Assembly: GCF_014257025.1 (NCBI RefSeq)
Contig: NZ_JACMSF010000003.1
Coordinates: forward strand, 124,001-188,000
Direction: 5' to 3'
DNA: 64,000 bases
Source of the DNA: Streptomyces cupreus
GTDB lineage: Bacteria; Actinomycetota; Actinomycetes; Streptomycetales; Streptomycetaceae
The notes below the pieces were generated by a model. The model did no database searches. It was not told the origin of the DNA and was given only the letters and a program-made list of their open reading frames with translations. Each line of letters opens with the position of its first letter. Position 1 is the first letter of the stretch. The position numbers were made by a program, and so were the translations under genes. Below, piece by piece: positions 1 to 8,252 of this stretch.

Positions 1-168
1 GGCCTGCTGGCCCGTGGGTATGTCCGCGAGGAGCGTCGCGTCGGCTGCCGTCGCTTCGGCGTCGTTGTTCTGCGCGGTGCTGCCCGAGGCAACACCGACG
101 ACGCTTCCGACAGCGGTGACCGCGGTGGCCGAGGCCACTGCGAATCCCCGGACCGAAATCCGGCTCAC
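1..168 (-). CDS. Secreted cell-wall protein, N-terminus only (transglycosylase-like family suspected)
   Basis: The gene runs off the left edge. The minus strand reads a GTG start at 168, preceded by the purine-rich site GGAAGGAAAA, then SRISVRGFAVASATAV and a hydrophobic stretch ending VGVASGSTAQ. This is a Sec signal peptide of about 30 residues followed by an Asp/Ala-rich linker. The ATG at 187 lies in another frame and is not the start. In Streptomyces a secreted lytic transglycosylase with this kind of N-terminus often sits beside the PIN-PhoH gene, so that family is suspected from context. No catalytic domain is inside the window, so the function is inferred. Confidence 0.6.
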   Translation of the reverse strand, partial: MSRISVRGFAVASATAVTAVGSVVGVASGSTAQNNDAEATAADATLLADIPTGQQA

Positions 169-587
169 ACGGTTTTCCTTCCAGCATCGCCCGCTTCGGT
201 GACCCTGGCGGACGCAATCGTGCCCCTGGCACTGGCCTCCCAACTGCGGGGTCACGGGAGGCACGGGCCCGGTGGGCAACTCCCTTGCGGGGAGCGCCGC
301 ATGGTGCGCGGGCGGCATACGACGACGCTATGGAGTTAGCGGTGCTTCTCAAGTTGTGCCGTACCGCTGGGGGTACAGATGTGTCGTATGCGGGGCCTGA
401 CAGGAGTGAGACTCTGCCGCACCCGGACACCGCAAGGCAATTCTGTGCCGCGTGTGAAAGCTCACATCTCGTTTGGCCCTGCGACTTCCGAGAAACAGCA
501 ACACGCCAAGGCGCCGCCCGACTAGGCTCTGGGCCTTTGTCGGACGGCGCCAACTGGCTGGTAGCCAACCCAAGTTGAGCACTCGGG
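169..587. other. Gene-free leader/promoter region of the secreted protein
   Basis: No convincing gene lies in these 419 bases; the ORFs here lack ribosome sites and family resemblance. The stretch is the 5' region of the minus-strand gene starting at 168. Two hairpins are visible: GTACC/GGTAC around 362-377, and an extended imperfect one around 225-270 with arms GTGCC/GGCAC outside and CCTCCC/GGGAGG inside. Some Streptomyces cell-wall hydrolase genes carry a c-di-AMP riboswitch in this position, but its conserved core was not found here. Confidence 0.4.
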
Positions 588-1913
588 TCAGATCTGCCCA
601 TCCTCCAGCATTTCGGTCACAAGGGCGGCGATCTGGGACCTCTCGGACCGCGTCAGCGTGACATGGGCGAAGAGCGGATGCCCCTTCAGCTTCTCCACGA
701 CGGCGACGACACCGTCGTAGCGCCCGACCCGGAGGTTGTCCCGCTGGGCCACGTCATGAGTCAGAACCACCCGTGAATTCGCGCCGATTCGGGACAGAAC
801 GGTCAGCAGGACATTCCGTTCCAGCGACTGCGCCTCGTCCACGATCACAAACGCGTCGTGCAGCGAGCGTCCACGGATATGGGTGAGCGGAAGGACCTCC
901 AGCATCCCGCGCGCGGTGACCTCTTCGATGACCTCGCGGCTGGTGACCGCGGACAGCGTGTCGAACACCGCCTGCGCCCACGGGCTCATCTTCTCGGCCT
1001 CGGTGCCCGGCAGATAGCCGAGCTCCTGCCCGCCGACGGCGTACAGCGGCCGGAAGACCATCACCTTCTGGTGCTGACGGCGCTCCAGCACCGCCTCCAG
1101 ACCCGCGCACAGCGCCAGCGCCGACTTACCGGTGCCGGCCCGGCCGCCCATCGACACGATCCCGATGTCCGGGTCGAGCAGCAGATCGAGCGCGATGCGC
1201 TGCTCGGCGCTGCGCCCCTTGATACCGAACGCCTCCCGATCGCCGCGCACCAGCCGGATGTTGCCCTCGGCCGTCACCCGGCCCAGCGCCTTGCCGCGCT
1301 CGGACTGGATGGTGAGCCCGGTGTGCACCGGCAGGTCCGCCGCCTCGGGCACATACGCGTGCCCCTCCTCGAAGAGGATGTCCACCTGCTCGCCGGCCAG
1401 GGTCAGTTCGGACATTCCGGTCCAGCCGGAGGAGTCCGTGATGGCGAGTTCGGCGCGGTACTCCTCGGCGAGGAGTCCGACGGACGAGGCCTTGATCCTG
1501 AGCGGGAGGTCCTTCGACACCACGGTGACGTCGAACCCCTCGGCCTGCAGATTGCGGGCGACCGCGAGGATGCGGGAGTCGTTGTCCCCCAGGCGGTAGC
1601 CGGTCGGCAGAACGCTGGGGTCCGAGTGGTTGAGCTCGACACGCACCGTCCCGCCGAGGTCCCCGATCGGGATGGGGGCGTCGAGACGGCCGAACCGGAC
1701 CCGGAACTCGTCGAGCAGACGCAGCGCCTGCCGGGCGAAGTAGCCGAGTTCGGGATGGTGCCGCTTGGCCTCCAGCTCCGTGACCACGACGATGGGGAGC
1801 ACGACCTCGTGCTCGTCGAAGCGGTTCAGGGCGTGCGGGTCGGCCAGCAGGACGCTGGTGTCGAGAACGTAGGTGCGCCGGTCGGGCTTGTGGCGCTTTG
1901 TGCTGGTCACCAC
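588..1913 (-). CDS. PIN domain-PhoH family ATPase (PhoH2 type)
   Basis: This 441-residue protein has the PhoH2 layout. An N-terminal PIN nuclease domain (about residues 14-150) shows the acidic residues expected for metal binding: D18 in VLDTS, E47 in TELEAK, D110/D112 in GDNDS and D135 in VSKDLP. A C-terminal PhoH ATPase domain (about 230-435) has Walker [10 protein letters not shown] near 256-264 and Walker B FVIVDEAQ near 355-362. PhoH2 proteins are described as RNA helicase/ribonucleases whose PIN half resembles VapC toxins. The start is GTG followed by a second GTG, with a G-rich stretch about 14 bases upstream. The gene is monocistronic, separated from uppS by 325 bases. Confidence 0.93.
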   Translation of the reverse strand: MVTSTKRHKPDRRTYVLDTSVLLADPHALNRFDEHEVVLPIVVVTELEAKRHHPELGYFARQALRLLDEFRVRFGRLDAPIPIGDLGGTVRVELNHSDPSVLPTGYRLGDNDSRILAVARNLQAEGFDVTVVSKDLPLRIKASSVGLLAEEYRAELAITDSSGWTGMSELTLAGEQVDILFEEGHAYVPEAADLPVHTGLTIQSERGKALGRVTAEGNIRLVRGDREAFGIKGRSAEQRIALDLLLDPDIGIVSMGGRAGTGKSALALCAGLEAVLERRQHQKVMVFRPLYAVGGQELGYLPGTEAEKMSPWAQAVFDTLSAVTSREVIEEVTARGMLEVLPLTHIRGRSLHDAFVIVDEAQSLERNVLLTVLSRIGANSRVVLTHDVAQRDNLRVGRYDGVVAVVEKLKGHPLFAHVTLTRSERSQIAALVTEMLEDGQI

Positions 1914-2238
1914 GGAAGGACGTACCCCCTCGGAAGAGGTCGGGGAGCGACGGAGATGAGCTGGACCGGTCGACGGCCCCGATGCACGGGCCGAGAACCG
2001 GCCCTTGGCTGCTTCGTCCGTACGGTGACCGCACGATCGGGCTGGTGCAAAGGGCCTCCCGGGCGGACGGCCCCGTGCCGTCCGCTGAGATCCGACACCC
2101 GTGGTTCGGGTGTCGACCTGCTTGGCTTATGCCCTCGAACAAGCGCTGCCATGCCACGGCATATGACGGCGCCCTGATGAACTCCTTGTTACTTCTGCCC
2201 CAGACGGAGTAGCCCCGGGTGACCTGTGGCTCAGCCCT
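1914..2238. other. Intergenic region between uppS and the PhoH gene
   Basis: These 325 bases hold no supported gene. They contain the 3' end of the uppS transcript and the promoter/leader of the PhoH gene, both read on the minus strand. A short hairpin with arms GGGCCG (1988-1993) and CGGCCC (1999-2004) around loop AGAAC is the clearest structure. It has no T-run, so it could be a weak terminator or a leader stem. Confidence 0.4.
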
Positions 2239-3012
2239 TCAGCCGCCGTAACGGCGGTGGCGGGCGGCGTAGTCGCGCATCGCGCGCAGGAAGTCGACCT
2301 TGCGGAAGGCCGGCCAGAACACCTCACAGAAGTAGTACTCGGAGTGCGCCGTCTGCCACAGCATGAATCCGGACAACCGCTGTTCACCGCTGGTGCGGAT
2401 CACCAGATCCGGCTCGGGCTGGTCGCCGGTGTAGAGGTGGCGGCCGATCATCTCGATGTCGACGGTGTCGGCGAGCTTCTCCATCGACACGCCCTTGTCG
2501 TGGGCGTCGAGCAGCATCGAGCGCACCGCGTCGGCGATCTCCTGGCGACCGCCGTAGCCGATGGCGAGGTTGACGACTATGCCGTCGACGTGCGCGGTGG
2601 CCTCCTCGGCCTCCTTGAGGGTGGTCTGCATCCCCTGCGGCAGCAGATCGCGGGTGCCGACGTGGCGGACGCGCCAGCGGCCGTCGGCGGCGAGGGTGCG
2701 TACGACGTCCTCGATGATGCCGAGCAGGGGGACCAGTTCGTCCTGCGGGCGCTCGAAGTTGTCCGTCGACAGCAGCCAGAGGGTGACGACCTCGACGTCC
2801 GTCTCGGCGCACCAGCCGAGGAACTCCTCGATCTTCTCGGCCCCGGCCCGGTGACCGTGCACGGTGGTGGAACCCGCGGCCTTCGCCCAGCGGCGGTTGC
2901 CGTCCATGATGACGCCGATGTGCCCCGGCACCTGAGCGTGGTCCAGGTGACCTTCCACCCGGCGCGCGTACAGCCTGACCAGCAGGCCGCGCAGCTTGTC
3001 GCGCAGGTTCAC
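2239..3012 (-). CDS. uppS: Isoprenyl transferase (cis-prenyl diphosphate synthase)
   Basis: A 257-residue cis-prenyltransferase that condenses isopentenyl diphosphate onto an allylic diphosphate to make the polyprenyl carrier lipid used in cell-wall synthesis. The family signature HIGVIMDGNRRWAK begins at residue 31 with the catalytic Asp at 37. The C-terminal RTSGEQRLSGFMLWQ region that binds the diphosphate/Mg is complete, as is the EVFWPAFRKVDF segment. Length is typical for the family. The start is GTG with GGAGGGG 13 bases upstream. Actinobacteria often carry two cis-prenyl synthases (long- and short-chain), and the product length cannot be read from sequence alone. Confidence 0.93.
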   Translation of the reverse strand: MNLRDKLRGLLVRLYARRVEGHLDHAQVPGHIGVIMDGNRRWAKAAGSTTVHGHRAGAEKIEEFLGWCAETDVEVVTLWLLSTDNFERPQDELVPLLGIIEDVVRTLAADGRWRVRHVGTRDLLPQGMQTTLKEAEEATAHVDGIVVNLAIGYGGRQEIADAVRSMLLDAHDKGVSMEKLADTVDIEMIGRHLYTGDQPEPDLVIRTSGEQRLSGFMLWQTAHSEYYFCEVFWPAFRKVDFLRAMRDYAARHRRYGG

Positions 3013-3132
3013 GTGATTGTCAGCCCCTCCGTACGGATCGGGCGGCCGGCCCCGGCCAGATTCCCGAGGGCGGTCCCAGCCCGGTGGCGGTCCCCGCTGC
3101 GGAAGCCTACCCCCGGGTGCCGGGGGCGGGTG

Positions 3133-3540
3133 TCAGCGGCTCCGGGGCCGGCTGAACCACGCGTCGGCGGCGTCCCGCCTGAGCAGTACGACAACCGTGA
3201 TCGCGGCGCCGAGCGGGATGACGCCGAGCAGGGCTTCCTTCCTGGACAGCGCGCTCAGCGCGAAGAGGATCTGGAAGATCGCGAGCACGATCGAGGCGGT
3301 ACGGACGCCGCCGCCGGCGTTCGGGTAGAAGAGCGCGAGGAGTGCGATGACCCACAGCATGAAGTAGCCGCCGACGATGTATCCGGCGCTGTACGCGCTC
3401 CCGGCCGCGAAGGCGTGGAGAACGGAGACTCCCGCGGTGGCCCACACCACGATCTGGGTCGCGCGCACCGAGTCGGGCATGGCGAGGGGAGGGTACGTGT
3501 GCTGCTGGTACGGCGGCTGATCAGGCGGTCCGAATGACAT
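3133..3540 (-). CDS. Small integral membrane protein, unknown function
   Basis: A 135-residue protein with a Pro/Gln/Tyr-rich cytoplasmic N-terminus (MSFGPPDQPPYQQHTYPPL) followed by four hydrophobic segments (about residues 28-48, 54-74, 80-97 and 102-120) and a basic tail. This is a common Streptomyces layout for small membrane proteins, but no enzymatic motif is present. The ATG at 3540 was chosen because the proline-rich start is typical. In-frame upstream codons would include a strong terminator-like hairpin (3571-3603). No clear ribosome site is seen. It lies 120 bases upstream of uppS in the same orientation and may be co-transcribed with it. Confidence 0.7.
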   Translation of the reverse strand: MSFGPPDQPPYQQHTYPPLAMPDSVRATQIVVWATAGVSVLHAFAAGSAYSAGYIVGGYFMLWVIALLALFYPNAGGGVRTASIVLAIFQILFALSALSRKEALLGVIPLGAAITVVVLLRRDAADAWFSRPRSR

Positions 3541-4187
3541 GTACCGGACTGTAACCGGGGCAAAGAAAACGGGCCGGTCCGTGGGGGGGAGACGGACCGG
3601 CCCGAGGGGGGGTTTCCACCATAACCCTTCGTAAGTGATCCTGCGTGCATCGGCGTGCCACAACTACTCTCCGAAACCGGACGACGACGCGGCGGTGGGC
3701 GCGGGCGGGGGTTTCAGGCGAGGCTCATGGCCGGAACGCGGCGGATCCCCAGGACAATCGGTCCGGATAAGAGGGGAAGCGGCCGGTTCGACAGCCTTGC
3801 CACCCGCTCGGCGAGTTGTCCGCCCATCCCTCCCCCGGGTGACCCGGGCAGCGAACGCCGGCTTGACGCCCGGGCGGGGCCGTACGGCGACACACCCGCC
3901 GCAGGTGGCACGGCACCGCACAGCCCCCTCCACTGCGCGGTGCCGCGCGCGCAGCTTTACTGACGCGAATTACCTTGGTCTGAACTTACGTGAGAGACGG
4001 ATGAGACGCGAGCGACAAGCGATAACAATGTGGGCAAGGTGCGAAGCCTTGGATGCATAGGGCGGGCTGCCCTTCATGCCTTGTTTGCCATATTTGCTAC
4101 GGCTCTGTCGGTGGCGCCGGATGGCGTGCGGCGGCGTGGGGTGACCAAGAGGACGCAACCTGACCTAGTCCCCCCTACGGTCACCCC
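3541..4187. other. Gene-free region, possibly containing a small RNA
   Basis: These 647 bases contain the hairpin at 3571-3603 and otherwise no supported protein gene. Short ORFs on both strands lack ribosome sites and read as low-complexity Arg/Pro/Gly. The right part carries the promoter of the gene at 4188. The segment 3960-4110 is noticeably less GC-rich than its surroundings, which fits promoter DNA. A minus-strand transcript ending at the terminator is possible. Confidence 0.35.
3571..3603 (-). terminator. Strong intrinsic-terminator-like hairpin
   Basis: A perfect 12-base stem (3571-3582 paired with 3592-3603) with a 9-base loop. On the minus strand it is followed by GTTTTCTTT, the tail expected of a Rho-independent terminator reading leftward. 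It lies only about 30 bases before the start codon at 3540, so it is either an attenuator in that gene's leader or the end of an unseen minus-strand transcript. Confidence 0.7.
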
Positions 4188-5339
4188 ATGACGGTGACGA
4201 TCTCCTGGCAAGAGACGAGCGCACGGCGGCTCGAACGACAGTTCCTGGCCAATGCGGCGTCGGGAGGCGATTCGGTCCCCGGCATCGTGTCGGCGATGCT
4301 CGGCGCGCACGCCCAGGTGCTCTCCGCGGCCGAGCTGTCGATCGGCGTACGGTCCTCCGGCCTGACCCGGGCGGATGTACGCACCGCCCTCTGGGACGAC
4401 CGCTCCCTCGTGAAGACCCACGGCCCGCGCGGCACCGTACATCTGCTCCCCGCCCACGAGCTCCCCCTGTGGACCGCCGCCCTGACCGCCATCCCCTCCG
4501 GATCGGCCTCCTTCGCCCCCGACGTCCGGGTCACGGACGAACAGGCCCGGCAGATCGTGGCGGCGATCGGGGACGCGCTGGACGGGGTGTGCCTGACGAT
4601 CGACGAACTGAGCGAGGAGGTCGTGGCCCGCACCGGCCCCTGGGCCGGCGACCTGGTCATGCCTGCCTTCCAGGACATGTGGCCGCGCTGGCGACAGGTC
4701 CTGCACCGGGCGGGCCAGGCGGGCGCGCTGTGCTTCGGCCCCGGGCGGGGCCGGAAGGTGACGTACACACGCCCGCCGCACTTCGACCCGCTGCCACCCG
4801 CCGAGGCGACGGCCGAGCTGCTACGGCGCTACCTCCACGCATACGGCCCCTCGACGCCCTCCTACTTCGCCAAGTGGCTGGCGGCACCGGACGGTTGGGC
4901 CACCCGGCTCTTCCGGAAGACGGCCGCCGAGGGATCGATCGAGGAGGTCGACTTCGAGGGGGCGCCGGCGTGGGTGGTGGCGGGCGACACGTCGTTCCCG
5001 TCATCGGGGTGGAAGGGTGTGCGGCTGCTGCCGTACTTCGACGCGTACGTCAACGCCGCGCGTCTCCGGGAGTCGCTGTTCCCCGGGGAGGCGTACCGAA
5101 GGGCGCTGGCGGGTGGGCAGGCGGGGAACTACCCCGTGCTGCTAGTGGACGGGGTGGCGGCCGGGGTGTGGCATCAGCGGCGCCAGGGCCGTCGTACGAC
5201 GGTGACGGTGGAGGTGCTGGGCAGTCTGACGGCGCGGCAGGAGCGGGAGTTGGAGGAGCAGGTGCGGCGGGTGGGTGAAGTACTGGAGGCCCGGCCGGAG
5301 TTGGTGCTCGGAGAGGTGGCGGTAGGCCCGCACGCCTGA
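4188..5339 (+). CDS. Winged helix DNA-binding domain protein (AlkX/AlkZ-like fold)
   Basis: A 383-residue member of the large actinobacterial family annotated as winged-helix DNA-binding domain protein, related to the HTH_42/AlkZ DNA glycosylases. Visible family signatures are the segment SLVKTHGPRGTVHLLPAHELPLW near residues 73-95, the central GPGRGRKVTYTRP, and the late SGWKGVRLLPYFDAYV near 275-290, where three winged-helix repeats are typical. AlkZ members unhook interstrand crosslinks, but most actinobacterial relatives are untested, so glycosylase activity is only a possibility. ATG start; the gene converges with the methyltransferase at 5341 with one base between stops. Confidence 0.8.
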   Translation: MTVTISWQETSARRLERQFLANAASGGDSVPGIVSAMLGAHAQVLSAAELSIGVRSSGLTRADVRTALWDDRSLVKTHGPRGTVHLLPAHELPLWTAALTAIPSGSASFAPDVRVTDEQARQIVAAIGDALDGVCLTIDELSEEVVARTGPWAGDLVMPAFQDMWPRWRQVLHRAGQAGALCFGPGRGRKVTYTRPPHFDPLPPAEATAELLRRYLHAYGPSTPSYFAKWLAAPDGWATRLFRKTAAEGSIEEVDFEGAPAWVVAGDTSFPSSGWKGVRLLPYFDAYVNAARLRESLFPGEAYRRALAGGQAGNYPVLLVDGVAAGVWHQRRQGRRTTVTVEVLGSLTARQERELEEQVRRVGEVLEARPELVLGEVAVGPHA

Positions 5340-5340
5340 G

Positions 5341-6129
5341 TCAGCGCGGCTTACGGGCCTCGAAGAGATGCCGGGTGCTGTGGGCGACGAAGGGCCCCTC
5401 GTCCTGGATGAGTTGATGCAGGGACCGGAGTCGGTGTGCGTACGCCTCGACGGTGAATCCGGGAACCATCCAGATCACCTTGCGCAGGAAGTGAACGACG
5501 GCGGCGATGTCGTGGAACTCCATGCGGAGTTCCTCGGCACGCAGATCGACGATCTCAAGACCGGCGGCCTCGGCGTCGGCGCGCTCTCCTTTCGGATCAC
5601 GGCCGTTGCGAACGGCCTCCGGCTGTGGCCCGAGGAAGTACTCGACGAGTTCGAAGACGCTGTGGGGCCCGACGTGCTGGGCGAAGTAGGTGCCGCCGGG
5701 CGCGAGCACCCGGGCGATCTCCGTCCAGTGGGCCCGCACGGGGTGGCGGCTGGAGACGAGATCGAAGGCGTTGTCGGCGAAGGGGAGCGGATCCGGCTCG
5801 GGCGAGGCGACGACGGCGACCCCGCGCGGCGCGAGCAGGGCGGTGGCCTTGGCGATGTTGGGCGGCCAGCCTTCGGTGGCGACGGTGAGGAGGGGGGCTT
5901 TGGGGCTGTGGCGGAGGGCGAAGTCGAGCACTTCCCCTCCCCCGGTCTGGAGGTCGAGGGCGGCGGTGGCACCGGCCAGCCGCTCGGCCAGGGAGACGGC
6001 GTACCCCCAACTGGGCCGCGCCTCAGTGGCCCGCCCTTCGAACCAGGAGAAGTCCCAGCCCTCGGTGGGCACGGCGGCACCCTCGGCGACGAGATCCTCG
6101 AAGCTACGGCTGCTGTGCTGCTGACCCAT
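5341..6129 (-). CDS. Class I SAM-dependent methyltransferase
   Basis: A 262-residue Rossmann-fold methyltransferase. Motif I is slightly altered (AALDLQTGGGEVLDF around 57-71). The acidic end of beta-2 is TVATEGWPPNI, motif II is FDLVSSRHPVRAHW, and the post-motif LAPGGTYFAQHVG is typical. The C-terminal half contains FRKVIWMVPGF, seen in actinobacterial methyltransferases of unknown substrate. It is monocistronic and convergent with the winged-helix gene. A decayed copy of its SAM-binding segment is present at 15329-15460. Confidence 0.85.
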   Translation of the reverse strand: MGQQHSSRSFEDLVAEGAAVPTEGWDFSWFEGRATEARPSWGYAVSLAERLAGATAALDLQTGGGEVLDFALRHSPKAPLLTVATEGWPPNIAKATALLAPRGVAVVASPEPDPLPFADNAFDLVSSRHPVRAHWTEIARVLAPGGTYFAQHVGPHSVFELVEYFLGPQPEAVRNGRDPKGERADAEAAGLEIVDLRAEELRMEFHDIAAVVHFLRKVIWMVPGFTVEAYAHRLRSLHQLIQDEGPFVAHSTRHLFEARKPR

Positions 6130-6242
6130 GCCGCGATGATCGCAGCCGCTGTCGGAGGGCGCTGCTGATTTTCGGCGGGGTGGGGTGGGGCGATGGGGGG
6201 ATCGGCGGGCGGGGTTATGACTGCTGCGTCATGAATGCGGGA

Positions 6243-6719
6243 TCACGAGTCCTTCGGGAGCATGAGCATGATGTGCTGGTCGTGCCCGTGGTCCACGCCG
6301 TGCGTGAGGGTGCCGATGCGCTGGAAGCCGTGCTTCTCCAGGAGCCGGACGGAAGCGGCGTTGCCCTTGAAGGGATCGGCGTACAGGGGACGGGTGGTCT
6401 CGCGCTCCAGGAAGAGCCCAAGGGCACGACTGCCGACACCACGCCCCCAGTAGGGCCGCCCGAGCCAGTACCCGATGAACCGCCGGTCGCCCTCCCACCA
6501 GGCGACGAAGTGCCCGGCGACTTCGCCGTCGAGGATGACGGTCTGCACGTGACAGTCGGGGTCACCGAGGACACGCTCCTTCCAGTGCCGCATAAAGCGT
6601 TCCCGAGGCCGGGGCGCGAAACGGGAGCGCCGGACGGCCTCGGGATCGGCTCGTACTCAAGGAACGTGGGCAGATCGGCTTCCACGACATCGCGCAGTTC
6701 TACGGTGGCGTCGCTCATG
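6243..6719 (-). pseudogene. GNAT N-acetyltransferase, apparently frameshifted
   Basis: Two minus-strand reading frames together make one RimJ/RimL-type GNAT acetyltransferase of about 158 residues. The 5' part starts at the ATG at 6719 (MSDATVELRDVVEADLPTFL, EYEPIP). The 3' part encodes MRHWKERVLGDP, the acetyl-CoA binding loop YWGRGVGSRAL, and NAASVRLLEKHGFQRIG. Between them, near 6641-6644, one base is missing: adding one nucleotide would continue EYEPIP straight into EAVRRSRFAPRPRERFMRHW. Either the gene is broken in this strain or the sequence has a one-base error. A downstream ATG at 6593 could still yield a truncated protein. Confidence 0.7.
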
Positions 6720-6908
6720 TCGGGGAGTGTGGCAGTCGGCACTGACAATGCTGTGGGGCGATGAGCGAGTTCCCCGGAACGCCTTGGCTAAGGGAGTTGA
6801 GGTCCTTGTGGTCGAGGGCACCGGCAGGCAGGGCTGGTCGGTCACTCTCACGGGTGGTGCTGATCTAAGACGTGCACGGAAGAGGAACGGGATGGCTAGG
6901 TTCGCGCT

Positions 6909-8195
6909 ATGCCACGTTTCCGGCTGTACCCGACGCCCGTGCAGGAGCAGCAGATGTTGCTGCACTGCGCGCACGCCCGGTACGTGTGGAACCTGGCGGT
7001 GGAGCAGCACACGTACTGGCGGCCCAGCCGTAGGTCCGCGCCCGGCTTTGTGGAGCAGTGCCGTCAGCTCACCGAAGCCCGGCGGGAGAGCGCCTGGCTC
7101 GCCGCCGGGAACGCGGATGTGCAGCAGCAGGCCCTGAAGGACTTCACCACAGCCAAGAACGCCCGCTTCACCTCGGGGTTCGGTGAGCCGACCTGGCGCA
7201 GGAAGCACGTGCACGAGGGCTTCCGGGTCATCGGCACCGATCGTGTCCCGGAGTTCGAGCCGGACGGCAGCGCGAAGTTGAACGCCAAGGGTCAGCAGGT
7301 CATGGGCCGCTCGGTCGCGGTGCAGAGGTTGAACCGACGATGGGCGCGGGTGAAGGTGCCCGCTTGTGGCTGGGTGCGCTTCCGCCTCACCCGTGCCGAA
7401 CTGCCCGCCGCAAAGACGTTCCGGGTCACGTTCCGCAACGGGCAATGGCATATCGCGTTCGCCGTCGTCCCCAAGCCGATCGCCCCGCCGACAACGGGCG
7501 AGGTCCTCGGCATCGACCGGGGTGTGACCATTACCGCCGCTCTGTCCGACGGCCGGAAGCTGAACTGCCCGCAGCTCACGGTCAAGGAGCGCGCACAGAT
7601 CCGCAAGCACCAGCGGCGTGCCGCTCGCGCTCCGAAAGGTAGCGAGGCCAAGGCCGCCGAGTACGCGAGGGTCGCCCGGTTGAAGGCACGCGAAGCGAAT
7701 CGGCGCAAGGACTGGTGCGAGAAGACCAGCACGATGCTCGCCAGGACGTGTCAGCTCGTGCGGTTCGAGAAGCTCAACATCAAGAACATGACTCGCTCGG
7801 CGAAGGGAACAGTCGAGCAACCCGGCAAGAACGTCCGGCCGAAGGCCGGACTGAACCGGTGCATCCTCGCTCAGGGGTGGGGCCTGCTGAGGCAGCGCAC
7901 TGAGCAGAAGGCCCCGGGCCGGGTCGAGGACGTTCCCGCACCCTTTACGTCGCTGCGGTGCAGTGCCTGCGGTTGGATCGAGAAGAAGTCGCGCAAGAGC
8001 CAAGCCTACTTCGTCTGTGTGTCCTGCGGGTTCACCTGCAACGCGGATGAGAACGCAAGTATCAACGTCGCGGCAGGACAGGGCGGGATCCCTCGCCCCC
8101 GGCGAACAGCCGGTGCCGGAGGGGTGACAACGGCCACCAGCCGTTCGAGCGCCCGTGAACCTCAACCCGCCTGGGTTGGAATCCGCCTCTTTTGA
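6909..8195 (+). CDS. tnpB: TnpB-family RNA-guided nuclease of an IS200/IS605-type element
   Basis: A 428-residue TnpB (OrfB) protein. It has the N-terminal HTH/WED region (MPRFRLYPTPVQEQQM), a split RuvC nuclease with D203 (VLGIDRG), E287 (VRFEKLN) and D380 (CNADENASIN), and a zinc ribbon with C351, C354, C370 and C373. All catalytic residues are present, so it looks active. No TnpA transposase lies nearby, so this is a solitary TnpB. The protein ends REPQPAWVGIRLF, the usual ending of this family in Streptomyces, and the stop overlaps the right-end hairpin. The left end was not located. Confidence 0.93.
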   Translation: MPRFRLYPTPVQEQQMLLHCAHARYVWNLAVEQHTYWRPSRRSAPGFVEQCRQLTEARRESAWLAAGNADVQQQALKDFTTAKNARFTSGFGEPTWRRKHVHEGFRVIGTDRVPEFEPDGSAKLNAKGQQVMGRSVAVQRLNRRWARVKVPACGWVRFRLTRAELPAAKTFRVTFRNGQWHIAFAVVPKPIAPPTTGEVLGIDRGVTITAALSDGRKLNCPQLTVKERAQIRKHQRRAARAPKGSEAKAAEYARVARLKAREANRRKDWCEKTSTMLARTCQLVRFEKLNIKNMTRSAKGTVEQPGKNVRPKAGLNRCILAQGWGLLRQRTEQKAPGRVEDVPAPFTSLRCSACGWIEKKSRKSQAYFVCVSCGFTCNADENASINVAAGQGGIPRPRRTAGAGGVTTATSRSSAREPQPAWVGIRLF

Positions 8196-8212
8196 GAGGG
8201 GGAGGATGTCAA
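8080..8212 (+). ncRNA. Probable omega RNA (reRNA) at the tnpB 3' end
   Basis: In studied IS200/IS605 elements the guide RNA overlaps the end of tnpB and runs through the right end of the element, with the guide copied from the flanking DNA. Here the 3' end of tnpB is followed by GAGGATGTCAA, the right-end-like sequence. The 5' limit is a guess. If the right end lies at about 8212, the guide would be the host sequence just after it (from about 8213). Confidence 0.35.
8186..8212 (+). mobile_element. Right end of the tnpB element
   Basis: A small hairpin CCTCT-TTTG-AGAGG (8186-8199) overlaps the tnpB stop codon and is followed by GGGGAGGATGTCAA. A subterminal hairpin close to the tnpB stop is the expected form of an IS605-family right end. 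The exact cleavage position is inferred. Confidence 0.5.
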
Positions 8213-8252
8213 TCCTGCACCCCATGCCCAATGACAAGAACACGAGCCACCG

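Noticed and set aside
169..320. c-di-AMP (ydaO) riboswitch upstream of the secreted cell-wall gene
   Set aside because: The conserved core sequences expected for this class were not found in the minus-strand leader.
858..2177. Long plus-strand ORF opposite the PhoH gene
   Set aside because: It is a GC-rich shadow with no ribosome site and Arg/Gln/His-rich content; the minus strand carries the recognisable PhoH protein.
3714..3911. 65-residue minus-strand ORF in the gene-free region
   Set aside because: No ribosome site and low-complexity composition; not supported as a gene.
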